A stretch of DNA of 64,000 nt from Rhizobacter sp. SG703 (GCF_012275445.1 NZ_JAAZQK010000008.1:62001-126000); one strand, 5' to 3'; shown: positions 46,551 through 56,253, counted from the first letter of the stretch. The notes: a model not told the origin generated them from the letters alone. Program-made: numbers and translations.

Positions 46551-47996
46551 CTACAGGAAGCCGAGCTTCTTCGTGCCGAAGTTCTTCAGGTTCGGCAGCA
46601 CCGTCGCCAGCTGCGCGTCGCTGGCGCCGAACCAGCCGAGCATCGTCGCGGCGTACTGGTCGACCGAGGTGGTCGGGATCCAGCGGCCCTGCAGCTCCCA
46701 GCTGTCCTTGCCGACGTCGTCCGGCCCGCCCAGCGTCAGCGTCGGGAATGTGCCGTAGCTGGCGCCGCCCTTCACCGCGCCGCCGAGCACCAGGTGGTTG
46801 CTGCCCCACGCATGGTCGGTGCCGTTGCTGTTGTTCGGCGTGAAGGTGCGGCCGAAGTCGCTCTGCGTGAAGGCCGTCACCGCGTCGGCCATGCCGAGGT
46901 TCTTCATCGCGGCATAGAACGCGCCCAGCGCATCGCCGACTTCCTTCAGCAGGTCGGCATGCGCGCCGGTGGTCGGCGCGCCGCCGGTGACCTGGTTCGC
47001 ATGCGTGTCGAAGCTGTCGATCGACGCGAAGAAGATCTGCCGGTTGCCCTGCACCGTGCCGTTGGCGGCGATCAGCTTGGCCACCTGGTACAGCTGCTTC
47101 GCGAGGCCGGTCTTCAGCGTGCCGGCGGAGATCAGCGGTGCGAATGCGCTGTCGATCGCCGCCAGCGCGCCGGTGCCGCCGGGCGTCACCGCCACCGTCG
47201 CGGCCAGGCGGTCCGACACGCTGAAGGCATTGCGCTGCGCCGCCGCATAGGCGTCGGCCAGCGCCGCGTCCTGCGCCTGCGCGTACAGCGAGTCGATGGC
47301 CTTCTTGCGCGCGGTGTTCGACGCGTTGTTGGTCAGGTCCTTCGGCTGCAGGTTGTAGGCGCCGAAGGTCGCGCCCGGGCCGGGCAGCACCAGCGGCGTC
47401 TGCGCCGACGACAGCCCGAAGCGCGTCGAGCCGGCGACCGAGATCACCGGGTTCGCGGTGCCCAGCGTCTCGGACGCGCGGCCGCCCCAGCCGGTGCGGG
47501 TCAGCGAGTCGGAGCTGCCGGTCTCCCACAGGATCTGCTGGTCGGAGTGCGAGAACAGGTTGTCGGGCAGCAGGTCGGAGCTGCTCGCCGCGGCGCGGTA
47601 CTGGTCCTTCGTCAGCGGCGAGTTCAGCGTGCCCAGGTTCAGCACCGGCGCGAGCTTGCCGTCGCTCCATGCGGTGGACAGCGCCGCGAGCGACGGGTGC
47701 AGCCCGTAGTTGATGCCGGCCAGGTTCACCAGGCTGGCCTTCGGGATCGCGAGGCCTTGCCGCACGTTGGCGTACTGGTCATAGCGGCTGTCGGTCGGCA
47801 CGATGGTGTTGAAGCCGTCGTTGCCGCCGTACATGAAGAGGCAGACCAGCGCCTTGTAGTCGGCCGCGTAGGCCGGCTTCGCGCCGAGCAGCAGGTTGGA
47901 CAGCGTGCCGGTGCCGAGCGCGCCGGCCAGCGTGGCGCCGGAGCCGAGCAGCCAGCGGCGGCGGTCGATCGAGAGGGGGGCGGAAGAGCGGGTCAT
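46551..47996 (-). CDS. DUF1501 domain protein
   Basis: This 481-residue protein has a Tat-type signal (IDRRRWLLGSGATLAGALG) and the sulfatase-like alkaline-phosphatase fold of DUF1501: KALVCLFMYGGNDGFNTIVP, SHSDQQILWETG, FASIDSFDTHANQV, and TQSDFGRTFTPNNSNGTDHAWGSNHLV. Members are exported and nearly always encoded beside a DUF1800 gene, as here with a 10-base gap. The biochemical activity is unknown, though the metal-binding motifs suggest a hydrolase. Confidence 0.9.
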   Translation of the reverse strand: MTRSSAPLSIDRRRWLLGSGATLAGALGTGTLSNLLLGAKPAYAADYKALVCLFMYGGNDGFNTIVPTDSRYDQYANVRQGLAIPKASLVNLAGINYGLHPSLAALSTAWSDGKLAPVLNLGTLNSPLTKDQYRAAASSSDLLPDNLFSHSDQQILWETGSSDSLTRTGWGGRASETLGTANPVISVAGSTRFGLSSAQTPLVLPGPGATFGAYNLQPKDLTNNASNTARKKAIDSLYAQAQDAALADAYAAAQRNAFSVSDRLAATVAVTPGGTGALAAIDSAFAPLISAGTLKTGLAKQLYQVAKLIAANGTVQGNRQIFFASIDSFDTHANQVTGGAPTTGAHADLLKEVGDALGAFYAAMKNLGMADAVTAFTQSDFGRTFTPNNSNGTDHAWGSNHLVLGGAVKGGASYGTFPTLTLGGPDDVGKDSWELQGRWIPTTSVDQYAATMLGWFGASDAQLATVLPNLKNFGTKKLGFL

Positions 47997-48006
47997 CGTG
48001 CAGTCC

Positions 48007-49959
48007 TCAGCGTTGGACCTGGTAGTTCGGCGAACCGAACACGAGGTAGGCGGCCATCTTCACGCGGTTGAGCTTCTGGGCGTCGGTGCTGGCGCCCGAC
48101 ACCGACACCGCGGCGATCACGTCGGTGCGCGGCCCGGCCGGCAGCGTCTGGCCGATCGCGAGCATCGACAACCGGTCGACGAGCTTGGCCGCATCGGTGG
48201 CGTCGGCGGTGAAGGCCGACAGGTCGACCAGCGTGCCCACCGGGTTCGGCGCGCCGCTGCCGGCCGGCTTGGTGCCGCCCCAGTCGAGCAGGTAGGTCAG
48301 GAAGTTCAGGCGCTCCAGCGCCGAGTTGGCGTTGTGGATGCCGAAGGCCGGGCCGACCAGCGCGGTGCCCGGCACCGGGTAGTCGGGCGGGTAGTAGTTG
48401 AAGACCGACGGCGGGCGGAACACGTGCTGGCGCAGGCTGTCGCCCCACCACCAGCTCAGCGAGTCGCCGTCGGTGTTGCCGTTCAGCGCGCGCAGCGTGC
48501 CGGTGAACATCAGCGTCGGCTCGCGCAGCTTGCCGCTGTTGCGCGTCGCGGTCTCGGCGCGGGCCTCGCTGTCGAGCAGCACCGCGGCAACGGTGGCGGC
48601 CAGGTCGCCGTTCCTGCCGCTGCCCCAGCTCTTGTCGAAGTAGGTGTAGCGCCCGCTGCTGAACGCCGCCGACACGCGCGCCACGTACTGCGGCGTCGGG
48701 TTGCTGGTGACGAGCTGCTGGATCAGCTGCTTGCCGATGAAGGGCGCGGTGTTCGGGTGCGCCATCAGGCTGTCGAGCACGGTCTCGAGCGCGGCCGGGG
48801 CCTTGGTGCCGGCGGCGAGCTTCGCGCCGCCCAGCAGGTCGCGCGCGGCGGTGTCGTGGAACTTGTCGACCGCGACCATGTCGCCGCCGTAGTAGCGGCA
48901 GTTCATGCCGGTCGGGTAGCAGCCGTACGACGTGCTGCCGCCGGCCGGGTAGGTCCAGCCGGTCAGCGCGAACGCATAGGCGCGCACCGTGTCGTTGCTG
49001 TAGGTCGGCACGCACTTGCCGGTCTTCAGCGAACCGTCGGTGTTCAGCTCGCAGGTGCCGATCGAGAACAGCTGCAGCAGCTCGCGCGCGTAGTTCTCGT
49101 TCGGCGCGGCCTTGTCGTTGTTCGCGTTGTTCAGGAAGTCGCCCATCACCGGCGACAGCGTCACCTTCTTCAGCACATCGCGGTAGTTGCCGAACGCGTT
49201 GTCGAGCAGGTTGTTGTAGTAGACGCGGAAGCCGTAGTTGCCGTTGACCTCGAGGCTGTTGACCACGACCACCTGCTGCAGTGCGAACGCGACGCGCTGG
49301 CGCAGCTGGTCGGGCTGCTTCACCGCGTTGCGGTAGAAGTCCCACAGCAGCGGCTCGGTCGAGAACCAGTCGCGCCAGCAGTCGGCCTCGTTGACGTGGG
49401 CCGGCAGCTCGCAGAAGTCGGTGCTGCTGGTGTTCTGGTGGATCTCGCCAGTCTTGCCGCTGGTGTAGCGCGAGCTGTTGAGCGCCATCTGCGCGGCGAT
49501 CCAGCTGGCGGCGCCCTTCGACTTGATGTCGGTGACCAGCGTCTCGCTCGGGCCGAAACTGGCCTGGTCGGCGAGGCGGACGGCATCGCGCTGCGTGGCG
49601 GAGGCCGGCGCGGTGGGGGCCGGTGCCGGCGCGGGTGCTGGTGCGGGTGCAGGCGACGGGGCTGGCGCCGGTGAGGGCGACGGGGCCGGTGAAGGCGCGG
49701 GGGCCGGCGAGGGTGATGGCGCCGGAGCAGGCGCAGGGGAGGGCGCAGGAGAGGGCGCAGGCGCAGGGGCCGGCGCGGGGGAAGGGGACGGCGCCGGGGC
49801 GGGCGTCGGTGCGTCCGACACCGGCGGCGGGGCGCTGCTGTCCTCGCCACCCTTGCCGCCGCAGGCGGCCAGCAGCGCGACGCTGAGGAAGGTGGCCGCC
49901 AGGTGTCGGCTTCGGTGGCCGTGGATCAAGGCATGGCTCAGGGCGTTTACAAACGGCAT
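48007..49959 (-). CDS. DUF1800 domain lipoprotein
   Basis: This 650-residue protein has a lipoprotein signal with lipobox LLAAC and Cys33, followed by a low-complexity Pro/Ala/Ser linker at about 50-115. The DUF1800 domain has DAVRLADQASFGP, RQRVAFALQQVVVVN, NYARELLQLFSIGTCEL, and a C-terminal FRPPSVFNYYPPDYPVPG. The domain is mostly helical and of unknown function. It is upstream of, and almost certainly co-transcribed with, the DUF1501 gene. The linker probably spans the outer membrane or peptidoglycan to hold the domain away from the lipid anchor. Confidence 0.9.
   Translation of the reverse strand: MPFVNALSHALIHGHRSRHLAATFLSVALLAACGGKGGEDSSAPPPVSDAPTPAPAPSPSPAPAPAPAPSPAPSPAPAPAPSPSPAPAPSPAPSPSPAPAPSPAPAPAPAPAPAPTAPASATQRDAVRLADQASFGPSETLVTDIKSKGAASWIAAQMALNSSRYTSGKTGEIHQNTSSTDFCELPAHVNEADCWRDWFSTEPLLWDFYRNAVKQPDQLRQRVAFALQQVVVVNSLEVNGNYGFRVYYNNLLDNAFGNYRDVLKKVTLSPVMGDFLNNANNDKAAPNENYARELLQLFSIGTCELNTDGSLKTGKCVPTYSNDTVRAYAFALTGWTYPAGGSTSYGCYPTGMNCRYYGGDMVAVDKFHDTAARDLLGGAKLAAGTKAPAALETVLDSLMAHPNTAPFIGKQLIQQLVTSNPTPQYVARVSAAFSSGRYTYFDKSWGSGRNGDLAATVAAVLLDSEARAETATRNSGKLREPTLMFTGTLRALNGNTDGDSLSWWWGDSLRQHVFRPPSVFNYYPPDYPVPGTALVGPAFGIHNANSALERLNFLTYLLDWGGTKPAGSGAPNPVGTLVDLSAFTADATDAAKLVDRLSMLAIGQTLPAGPRTDVIAAVSVSGASTDAQKLNRVKMAAYLVFGSPNYQVQR
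49617..49815. repeat. Low-complexity Pro/Ala/Ser-coding tract
   Basis: About 200 bases of imperfect GGC/GGG/GCC-rich short repeats encode alternating PAPAPSPSPAP-type residues in the DUF1800 lipoprotein. Such tracts can change length by slippage. Long open frames appear on both strands here only because of the skewed composition. Confidence 0.7.
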
Positions 49960-50099
49960 GACGCGTCTCGCTTGCTTGCAAATGTGGCGCTTCGTGTCAG
50001 CCGGTCGCGCCCGTTCGGGGCGTGTTCCGTCAGGACACGGCGGTCATCCCCGGCGTGCGGGGCGCATGCCATCACGGCAGCAGGATCGGTGCCCGCGGC

Positions 50100-51017
50100 T
50101 CAGGCGTCGTGCACGCCGGCTTCGTCGGCGCGCAGCGCACCTTGCCCGGCCAGCTCCGCCACCAGCTGCCGGCAGCCGGCCGATGCATCGGCCCAGCCGA
50201 GCTGCCGCCCGATGCCGGCGAACAGCCGCGTGCCCTCGGCCCACGCCAGCAGGCCCGCCCAGTCCTGCGAGCGCTGCTCCATCAGGTGGTACTTCAGCAG
50301 CACCTTCGCGCCGTGCCGCGCATGGCGCAGCGGGTCGGCGCGGAAGCCGGCCAGCCGCGATCGGGCGCGCGACAACGCACCGGCCACGTCGTCGAACGGC
50401 GCGCCGTGGCCCGGCAGCACCACTCGCACCGGCAGGCGCTCGATCAGGTCGAGCACCGCGGCGACCTCGTCGAACGCATCGACGCCGTCGAGCTCCGGGA
50501 ACACCACGCCGAAGCCGTTCTCCCACAGCGCATCGGCCGAGACCAGCACGCCGTCGCGCTCGTCGAACAGCATCAGCGATTGCGGGTCGTGACCCGGTGC
50601 CGCGAGCGCCTGCCAGCGCCGGCCGCCGACCTGCAGCGCCTCGCCCGGCGCGAGCGACGATTGCGCGCGGAAGCGCTCGCACAGCTGGCCGGTCGCGCGG
50701 TACGACAGCGCGTCTTCGTCCCAGGCCTGCACGGTGCGCCAGCTCGCGCGCGGCACCGTGATCTCGGCCCCCAGCGCGCGCTGCAAGCTCGCATTGCCGC
50801 CGCAGTGGTCGGAATGCAGGTGCGTGTTGACGATGCGCGCGAGCGGCACGCCGGCCAGCGCCTGCGTCACCAGCGCCAGCGTCTGCGCGGCGTGCAGGCA
50901 ATGCCCGCTGTCGATCAGCAGCGCACCCTCGTCGGGCCCGCCGTGCAGCAGCACGTTGTTCGACGACAGCCAGCCGCGCTCCAGCACGACGACGCCGGCC
51001 GGCAGCGCCACCGTCAT
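50100..51017 (-). CDS. Metallo-beta-lactamase-fold hydrolase
   Basis: This 305-residue protein has the MBL metal motif THLHSDHCGG, a second-shell histidine in LAAPGHDPQSL, a metal-bridging aspartate in LVSADALWENG, and VVLPGHGAPF as the last histidine site. The C-terminal region beyond 230 is helical and resembles the tail of glyoxalase-II/quinoprotein-relay-like members. Its ATG overlaps the YceI gene stop (ATGA). The substrate is unknown. Confidence 0.87.
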   Translation of the reverse strand: MTVALPAGVVVLERGWLSSNNVLLHGGPDEGALLIDSGHCLHAAQTLALVTQALAGVPLARIVNTHLHSDHCGGNASLQRALGAEITVPRASWRTVQAWDEDALSYRATGQLCERFRAQSSLAPGEALQVGGRRWQALAAPGHDPQSLMLFDERDGVLVSADALWENGFGVVFPELDGVDAFDEVAAVLDLIERLPVRVVLPGHGAPFDDVAGALSRARSRLAGFRADPLRHARHGAKVLLKYHLMEQRSQDWAGLLAWAEGTRLFAGIGRQLGWADASAGCRQLVAELAGQGALRADEAGVHDA

Positions 51018-51664
51018 TGGCGGATCGCCTCGATGCCGATCTGCAGCTTCACGGTGTCGCCGACGAAGGGCAGCCCGTAGGTGATGCCGAAGCCGCTGCG
51101 CGAGAACTCGGCCTCGAAGTCGCCGCCGCAGACCTCGCGCTTCAGCACCGGGTGCTCGTAGCAGTTGAAGCTCACCGCTCGCAGGCTCAGCGGCTGCGAC
51201 GCGCCGTGCAGCGTCAGCTCGCCGCGCAGTTCCAACGGCTGGCCGTCGGCGAAGCGGAATTTGTCGGCGACGAAATAGGCCTGCGGATGGTTCTTCACGT
51301 CGAGGAAGCTGTGGCTGCGCAGGATGGTGTCGAGCGGCGCGACGCCGCTGTTGATGGTCGCGGTGCCGATCGTGATCGACGCCTCGCCGCGCTGCGCCGC
51401 GCGCTCCAGCGTGACGTGGCCGGCGATGTCGTCGAAGCGGCCGCGGCTGGTCGAGGTGCCGAAGTGCCGCACCTCCCACTGGATGTGGGTGTGCGCCGGG
51501 TCGATCAGGTAGACCGCCGTCGTGTCGGCTGCAATCGAGGCTGGGGCAGGGGTGGGTTCGGCGGTGGCTTGCGCGGCCGCCAAGTGGGTGCCCGCCAGCA
51601 ACGCGGCGCCCAGCAGGACGAGCCGCGCCGATGCGGGTTTCACAGGAGTGAGGAGGAACGACAT
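51014..51664 (-). CDS. YceI-family secreted protein
   Basis: This 216-residue protein has a signal peptide (ARLVLLGAALLAGTHLAAAQA) and a YceI lipocalin-like barrel: YLIDPAHTHIQWEVRHFGTSTSRGRF, LRSHSFLDVKNHPQAYFVA, GELTLHGASQPLSL, FSRSGFGITYGLPFVGDTVKLQI. YceI proteins bind polyisoprenoid or quinone-like lipids in the periplasm. It is co-translated with the downstream MBL-fold hydrolase, so the two may act on the same lipid-derived compound. Confidence 0.9.
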   Translation of the reverse strand: MSFLLTPVKPASARLVLLGAALLAGTHLAAAQATAEPTPAPASIAADTTAVYLIDPAHTHIQWEVRHFGTSTSRGRFDDIAGHVTLERAAQRGEASITIGTATINSGVAPLDTILRSHSFLDVKNHPQAYFVADKFRFADGQPLELRGELTLHGASQPLSLRAVSFNCYEHPVLKREVCGGDFEAEFSRSGFGITYGLPFVGDTVKLQIGIEAIRQ

Positions 51665-51733
51665 GCGTGCTCTCGGTGCCGACGGGCTGTCGATAATGCG
51701 TCATCCGGCCGATTGCTGCCGCCAAGGATGTCC

Positions 51734-53524
51734 ATGCCCGCAGTTCCGGCGGAAACCTCCGAGCCCTCGTCGCACCCTGGTGTCGCCGACCTGGCGCGTC
51801 GCATGGCCGACGAGCAGACGGCCCTGCTCTACCAGCGCTCGCACACCGCCACGCTGACCGGCGTGCCGTTCGCGCTGCTGGTCTGCTGGGGGTTGATGCC
51901 GTATGGCACGCCGGTGCAGCTGTGGATCTGGTTCGCGATGCGCTGCAGCGTCTCCACCCTGCGGCTGGTGCTGCGCCAGCGCTTCTTCGCGCAGGCCGAG
52001 CCGGCGACCCATCCGTGGCGTGGGCGGCTGCTGGCGGTGCTGGCGCTGGACGGCTTCGTCTGGAGCCTGGCCGGCACCTGGCTGATCCCGCAGCAGCACC
52101 CCGACATCGTCGCGCTGATGATGGCCTCGCTGGTCGGCGTGTCGGCGGTCGCGGTGTTCGTGCTGCAGGCCGCGTCGTCGGCCTGCGTCGCCTTCCTGGT
52201 GCCGCTGCTGCTGCCGTCGGTGCTGCTGCAGGCGATGCAGGGCACGCGCGCCGGCATCTTCACCGCGATCGGAGTGCTGTTCTTCCTCGGCCTGATGCTG
52301 TGGGAGGCGCGTCGTGCCGAGCTGCGCATCCGCGAACTGCTGCGGCTTCGCTACACCACCGACCGCATTGCCGAAGAACGCGCCGAGGCGCTCGCGCTGG
52401 CGCAGCGGCAGAGCAGCGTGAAGAGCCAGTTCCTCGCGACGATGAGCCACGAGATGCGCACGCCGCTGCACGGCATCCTCGGGCTCGCGCGGCTGCTGCG
52501 GCGCCAGCCCGAGGCGCCGACGCCGGCGCAGTGGGACGTCATCGAGCGCGCCGGCGAGCACCTGCTGGCGCAGATCAACGACATCCTGGATTTCTCGCAC
52601 CTGCAGGGCGGCACCATCGCGCTGGCGCAGCAGCGCTTCGACCTGGCGCAGCTGCTCGACGACCTCATCGCGCAATCGTCCCTCGCGGCGAGCGAACGCG
52701 GGCTGCTGCTGCAGACCCGGCTGACGCTGACGCGGCCGGCGCTGGTGATCGGCGATGCGGCGCGGCTGCGCCAGGTGCTGCAGCAGCTGCTGGGCAACGC
52801 GATCAAGTTCACCGAAGCCGGCTCGGTGACGCTGACCGTGAAGCACCATCCGGTGCGCGGGCGGGTGCGCATCGACGTGCGCGACACCGGCATCGGCATC
52901 GCGGCGGTCGACCGCGGCCGCATCTTCGATGCGTTCCAGCAGGGCGACAACTCGTTTCGCCGCCGCTACGGCGGCACCGGCCTGGGCCTGACGATCGCGC
53001 GCGAGCTGGCGCGTGCGATGGGGGGCGACCTGCTGTTCACCAGCGTGCCGGGCGAGGGCTCGAACTTCCGCCTGACGGTGACGCTGCCCAGTGCGCCGGC
53101 GGATGCGCCGGCCGAGGCGGTCGCGCCGAATGGAGCGCGGTTGCTCAGCGGCCACGTGCTGCTGGCGGAGGACAACCCGGTGAACGCGCTGGTGGCCGAA
53201 GCGGCGCTGCAAGCGCTGGGACTGTCGGTGCAGGTGGTCGGCGATGGCGAGCAGGCGGTGGCTGCGTTCAAGGCGCGCCGGCCCGACCTGGTGCTGATGG
53301 ACTGCCAGATGCCGCTGATGGACGGCTTCGAGGCGGCCCGCCGGATGCGTGAGCATGAGCAGGAATCGGGCGACGGCCGGCGCACGCCGATCGTCGCGCT
53401 GACGGCCAACGCGATGGACGGCGACCGCGAGCGCAGCCTCGCCGCGGGCATGGACGACCACATCGCGAAGCCGTTCCGCGACGATGCGCTGTGGGCCACG
53501 CTGCGGCGGCTGTTGGCGACATGA
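51734..53524 (+). CDS. Membrane hybrid histidine kinase with C-terminal receiver
   Basis: This kinase of about 596 residues has five or six hydrophobic segments within residues 40-190, a short coiled linker, the H-box SQFLATMSHEMRTPLHGILG with His239, a HATPase with LLGNAIKFTEAG and GGTGLGLTIARELA, then a receiver domain near 475-595 with acidic pair in VLLAEDNPVNA, phospho-acceptor Asp in LVLMDCQMPLMDG, and Lys in HIAKPFRDD. No output domain or separate regulator is nearby, so phosphate probably goes on to a phosphotransfer protein elsewhere. The ATG at 51734 has AAGGA at good spacing; an ATG two codons earlier lacks this. Confidence 0.9.
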   Translation: MPAVPAETSEPSSHPGVADLARRMADEQTALLYQRSHTATLTGVPFALLVCWGLMPYGTPVQLWIWFAMRCSVSTLRLVLRQRFFAQAEPATHPWRGRLLAVLALDGFVWSLAGTWLIPQQHPDIVALMMASLVGVSAVAVFVLQAASSACVAFLVPLLLPSVLLQAMQGTRAGIFTAIGVLFFLGLMLWEARRAELRIRELLRLRYTTDRIAEERAEALALAQRQSSVKSQFLATMSHEMRTPLHGILGLARLLRRQPEAPTPAQWDVIERAGEHLLAQINDILDFSHLQGGTIALAQQRFDLAQLLDDLIAQSSLAASERGLLLQTRLTLTRPALVIGDAARLRQVLQQLLGNAIKFTEAGSVTLTVKHHPVRGRVRIDVRDTGIGIAAVDRGRIFDAFQQGDNSFRRRYGGTGLGLTIARELARAMGGDLLFTSVPGEGSNFRLTVTLPSAPADAPAEAVAPNGARLLSGHVLLAEDNPVNALVAEAALQALGLSVQVVGDGEQAVAAFKARRPDLVLMDCQMPLMDGFEAARRMREHEQESGDGRRTPIVALTANAMDGDRERSLAAGMDDHIAKPFRDDALWATLRRLLAT

Positions 53525-53554
53525 CCACCCCTCGCCCGGTGGGTACACCGGACG

Positions 53555-53582
53555 GTCCCCCAAGGGGACGTGGCCCGGCGCT
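53555..53582. repeat. Second REP-like element copy
   Basis: GTCCCC-CAA-GGGGAC at 53555-53569 is followed directly by GTGGCCCGGCG, the same block found in the atpD-atpC gap. It lies in the 73-base space between the convergent hybrid kinase and livF genes, where the hairpin may limit read-through in both directions. Confidence 0.5.
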
Positions 53583-53597
53583 CGGCCCACCTGTCGT

Positions 53598-54320
53598 TCA
53601 GTGGCCGCCGCCGAGATAGGCCGCCTTCACCGCCGGATCGTTCTTCAGCCGCTCGGCCGGGCCGTGCACCGAGATGCGGCCGTTCTCCAGCACGTAACCG
53701 TAGTCGGCGACGTTCAGCGCCGCGGCCGCGAACTGCTCGACCAGCAGCATCGTGACGCCTTCGGATTTCAGGCGCGCGATGATGCGGAACACCTCCTCCA
53801 CCAGGATCGGCGCGAGCCCCATCGACGGCTCGTCGAGCAGCACGATCTCCGGGTTCAGCATCACCGCGCGGGCCATCGCGAGCATCTGCTGCTCGCCGCC
53901 CGACAGCGTGCCGGCGAGCTGCTCGCGCCGTTCCTTCAGGCGCGGGAACAGCTCCAGTGCCCGCTCCAGGTCGGCCCGCACGTCGCCGCGTGGGCGGCTG
54001 CCGGTCAGGCGCGGAAAGGCGCCGAGCGTCAGGTTGTCGGTCACCGTCATCGTCGCGAACACGCGCCGGCCTTCGGGCGAATGCGCCAGCCCGCGCTTGG
54101 CGATGTGGTACGACTCCAGGCCGTCGATGCGCTGGCCGTTCAGGCTGATCTCGCCGGCGCTCGGCTTGATCATGCCGGACACCGCGCGCATCGTCGTCGT
54201 CTTGCCGGCGCCGTTCGAGCCGATCAGCGTGACGACCTGGCCCTTCGGCACCTCGATCGAGATGCCGTGCAGCACCTGCACCTTGCCGTAGCCGGCTTCG
54301 AGCTTCTGGATGGTCAGCAT
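53598..54320 (-). CDS. livF: Branched-chain amino-acid ABC transporter ATPase LivF
   Basis: This 240-residue ATPase has Walker A GSNGAGKTT, signature motif GTLSGGEQQMLAMARAV, Walker B EIVLLDEPSMGL, and the C-terminal GPAERLKNDPAVKAAYLGG typical of LivF. It powers uptake of leucine-type amino acids, or of amides and related compounds, together with the LivH and LivMG proteins encoded upstream. It begins 10 bases after the LivMG stop. Confidence 0.93.
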   Translation of the reverse strand: MLTIQKLEAGYGKVQVLHGISIEVPKGQVVTLIGSNGAGKTTTMRAVSGMIKPSAGEISLNGQRIDGLESYHIAKRGLAHSPEGRRVFATMTVTDNLTLGAFPRLTGSRPRGDVRADLERALELFPRLKERREQLAGTLSGGEQQMLAMARAVMLNPEIVLLDEPSMGLAPILVEEVFRIIARLKSEGVTMLLVEQFAAAALNVADYGYVLENGRISVHGPAERLKNDPAVKAAYLGGGH

Positions 54321-54330
54321 GTCGTCGTCC

Positions 54331-56253
54331 TCACGCGGCCTGGCCGCCCAGGTAGGCTTCGATGACCTTCTCGTCGGCCTGCACCTGGGCCGGCAGGCCT
54401 TCGGCGATCTTCTGCCCGAAGTCGAGCACCGACACGGTGTCGCAGATGCTCATCACGACATCCATGTGGTGCTCGATCAGGATCACCGTGATGCCGTGCT
54501 CGCGGATCTTTCGGATGATCGCGATCAGCTCCTTGATGTCGGGCGCGGTCAGGCCGGCCGCCGGTTCGTCGAGCAGCAGCAGTTGCGGGTCGAGCGCCAG
54601 TGCGCGGGCGATCTCGAGCAGCCGCTGCTTGCCGTATGGCAGGTTGCGCGCCTCCTCGTGCACCAGTCCGGCGAGGCCGACGAACTCCAGCAGCGCGAGC
54701 GCGCGCTGCGCCGCGGCGCGTTCCTCGCGCCGGTAGCGCGGCGTGTGCAGCGCGACGTCGGCCAGGTGGCTGCGGAAGCTGTGGTGCAGCCCGACCTGCA
54801 CGTTCTGCAGCGCGGTCATCTCGCCGAACAGCTGCACGTTCTGGAAGGTGCGGGCGATGCCCGACAGCGCGATGTCGGCCGAGGTGCGTCCGACCAGCGA
54901 GCGGCCGGCGAACGCGAGCGTGCCGCCGGTGGGCGTGTAGATGCCGGTCAGCACGTTCATCATCGTGCTCTTGCCCGAGCCGTTGGGCCCGATCAGCCCG
55001 TGGATGGTGCCGCGCCGTACGCTCAGGTCGACGTTGTTCAACGCCTTCAGCCCGCCGAACTGCATCAGCACGCCGTTGGCGACCAGCAGTTCCGGCGCGC
55101 TGTGCTGCGCGGCGGTCGACACGGCGTCTTTCGGTGCGGTGGCCGCATCGACGGCCGGCACTTCGACGCGGCTGTGCAGGTTCAGCGCATTGCGCACGAA
55201 GCCGACGATGCCGTCCTGCAGGTAGTACACGACGAACAGCGTGATGACGCCGAAGATCGACAGCCGCCAGTCGGTCATCGTGGTCAGCACGAAGGACACG
55301 CCGGCGAGCGCGAGGCTGCCGACGACCGGCACCGCGACCGAGCGCGGCGTGGCCTTGCCGCGCTTCAGTGCGATGGCGCAACCCGCTGCGACGCCGACTG
55401 CGATCAGCACCGCGACCCAGCGGAACAGCTCGATGTCGTCGAGCAGCTTGGGCAGCATCACGATGATGGCCGCGCCGAGCAGCGCGCCGCTGCGCGTCTT
55501 GCGCCCGCCCATGATGATGGCAAGCAGGAACAGCACCGTCAGCTCGAAGTTGTAGGTGTTCGGCGAGATGTACTGCTCGGAGTAGGCGTAGAGCGAGCCG
55601 GCCAGTCCGGCGAGGCCGGCGCTGATGACGAACGCATAGACCTTGTAGCGGTACACCGATACGCCCATGCAGTCGGACGCCACCGGGCTGCCGCGCAGCG
55701 CCTCGAACGCGCGGCCGAGGTGCGAGCGCAGGATGCGGTGCACGACGACGAGCGACGCGACCAGCATCGCGACCACGACCCAGTAGAAGCCGCGTTCGCC
55801 GAGCTGCCAGCCGAACAGCAGCGGCTTGTCGAGCTTGATGCCCATCGGGCCCTCGGTCAGGAAGCTCATCTCGTTGATGAGGATCTGCACGATGGTGCCG
55901 AACGCCAGCGTGACCATCGCGAGGTAGGGGCCGGTGACGCGCAGCGCGGGCAGCGCGAGCAGCGCACCGAAAAGCGCGGTGACGGCGATGGCGGCCGGCA
56001 GCGTGATCCACAGCGGCGCCGCCAGCTTCATCACCAGCACGCCGGCGGTGTAGGCGCCGATGCCGAACAGGCCGGCATGGCCGAGCGAGACCTGGCCGGT
56101 GTAGCCGACGACGATGTCCAGGCCGAACAGCACGATCGCGTAGATCATGATCGTCTCGACCAGGTGGATGTAGTACGGGTTCTCGATGCCGAGCGGGAAG
56201 GCGATGAGGGCTGCGACGCCGATGGTGGCCGCGATGAGTGTTTGGCGTTTCAT
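54331..56253 (-). CDS. Fused LivM permease - LivG ATPase
   Basis: This 640-residue protein joins two normally separate subunits. Residues 1-340 are LivM, with about eight to ten membrane helices and GYTGQVSLGHAGLFGIGAYTAG, LRVTGPYLAMVTLAFGTIV, FVISAGLAGLAGSLYAY. A linker with two more membrane helices (about 315-370) and an Ala-rich segment leads to LivG from about 400, with Walker A GPNGSGKST, IARTFQNVQLFGEMT, signature-region NLPYGKQRLLEIARAL, Walker B QLLLLDEPAAGL, and the LivG C-terminus VIEAYLGG. Such fusions occur in Burkholderiales and fix a 1:1 ratio of permease to ATPase. The ATG at 56253 gives MKRQTLIAATIG. Confidence 0.93.
   Translation of the reverse strand: MKRQTLIAATIGVAALIAFPLGIENPYYIHLVETIMIYAIVLFGLDIVVGYTGQVSLGHAGLFGIGAYTAGVLVMKLAAPLWITLPAAIAVTALFGALLALPALRVTGPYLAMVTLAFGTIVQILINEMSFLTEGPMGIKLDKPLLFGWQLGERGFYWVVVAMLVASLVVVHRILRSHLGRAFEALRGSPVASDCMGVSVYRYKVYAFVISAGLAGLAGSLYAYSEQYISPNTYNFELTVLFLLAIIMGGRKTRSGALLGAAIIVMLPKLLDDIELFRWVAVLIAVGVAAGCAIALKRGKATPRSVAVPVVGSLALAGVSFVLTTMTDWRLSIFGVITLFVVYYLQDGIVGFVRNALNLHSRVEVPAVDAATAPKDAVSTAAQHSAPELLVANGVLMQFGGLKALNNVDLSVRRGTIHGLIGPNGSGKSTMMNVLTGIYTPTGGTLAFAGRSLVGRTSADIALSGIARTFQNVQLFGEMTALQNVQVGLHHSFRSHLADVALHTPRYRREERAAAQRALALLEFVGLAGLVHEEARNLPYGKQRLLEIARALALDPQLLLLDEPAAGLTAPDIKELIAIIRKIREHGITVILIEHHMDVVMSICDTVSVLDFGQKIAEGLPAQVQADEKVIEAYLGGQAA

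Noticed and set aside
49617-49815. CRISPR array or tandem-repeat locus
   Set aside because: Units are short, irregular and encode a Pro/Ala/Ser linker in frame with the DUF1800 protein.
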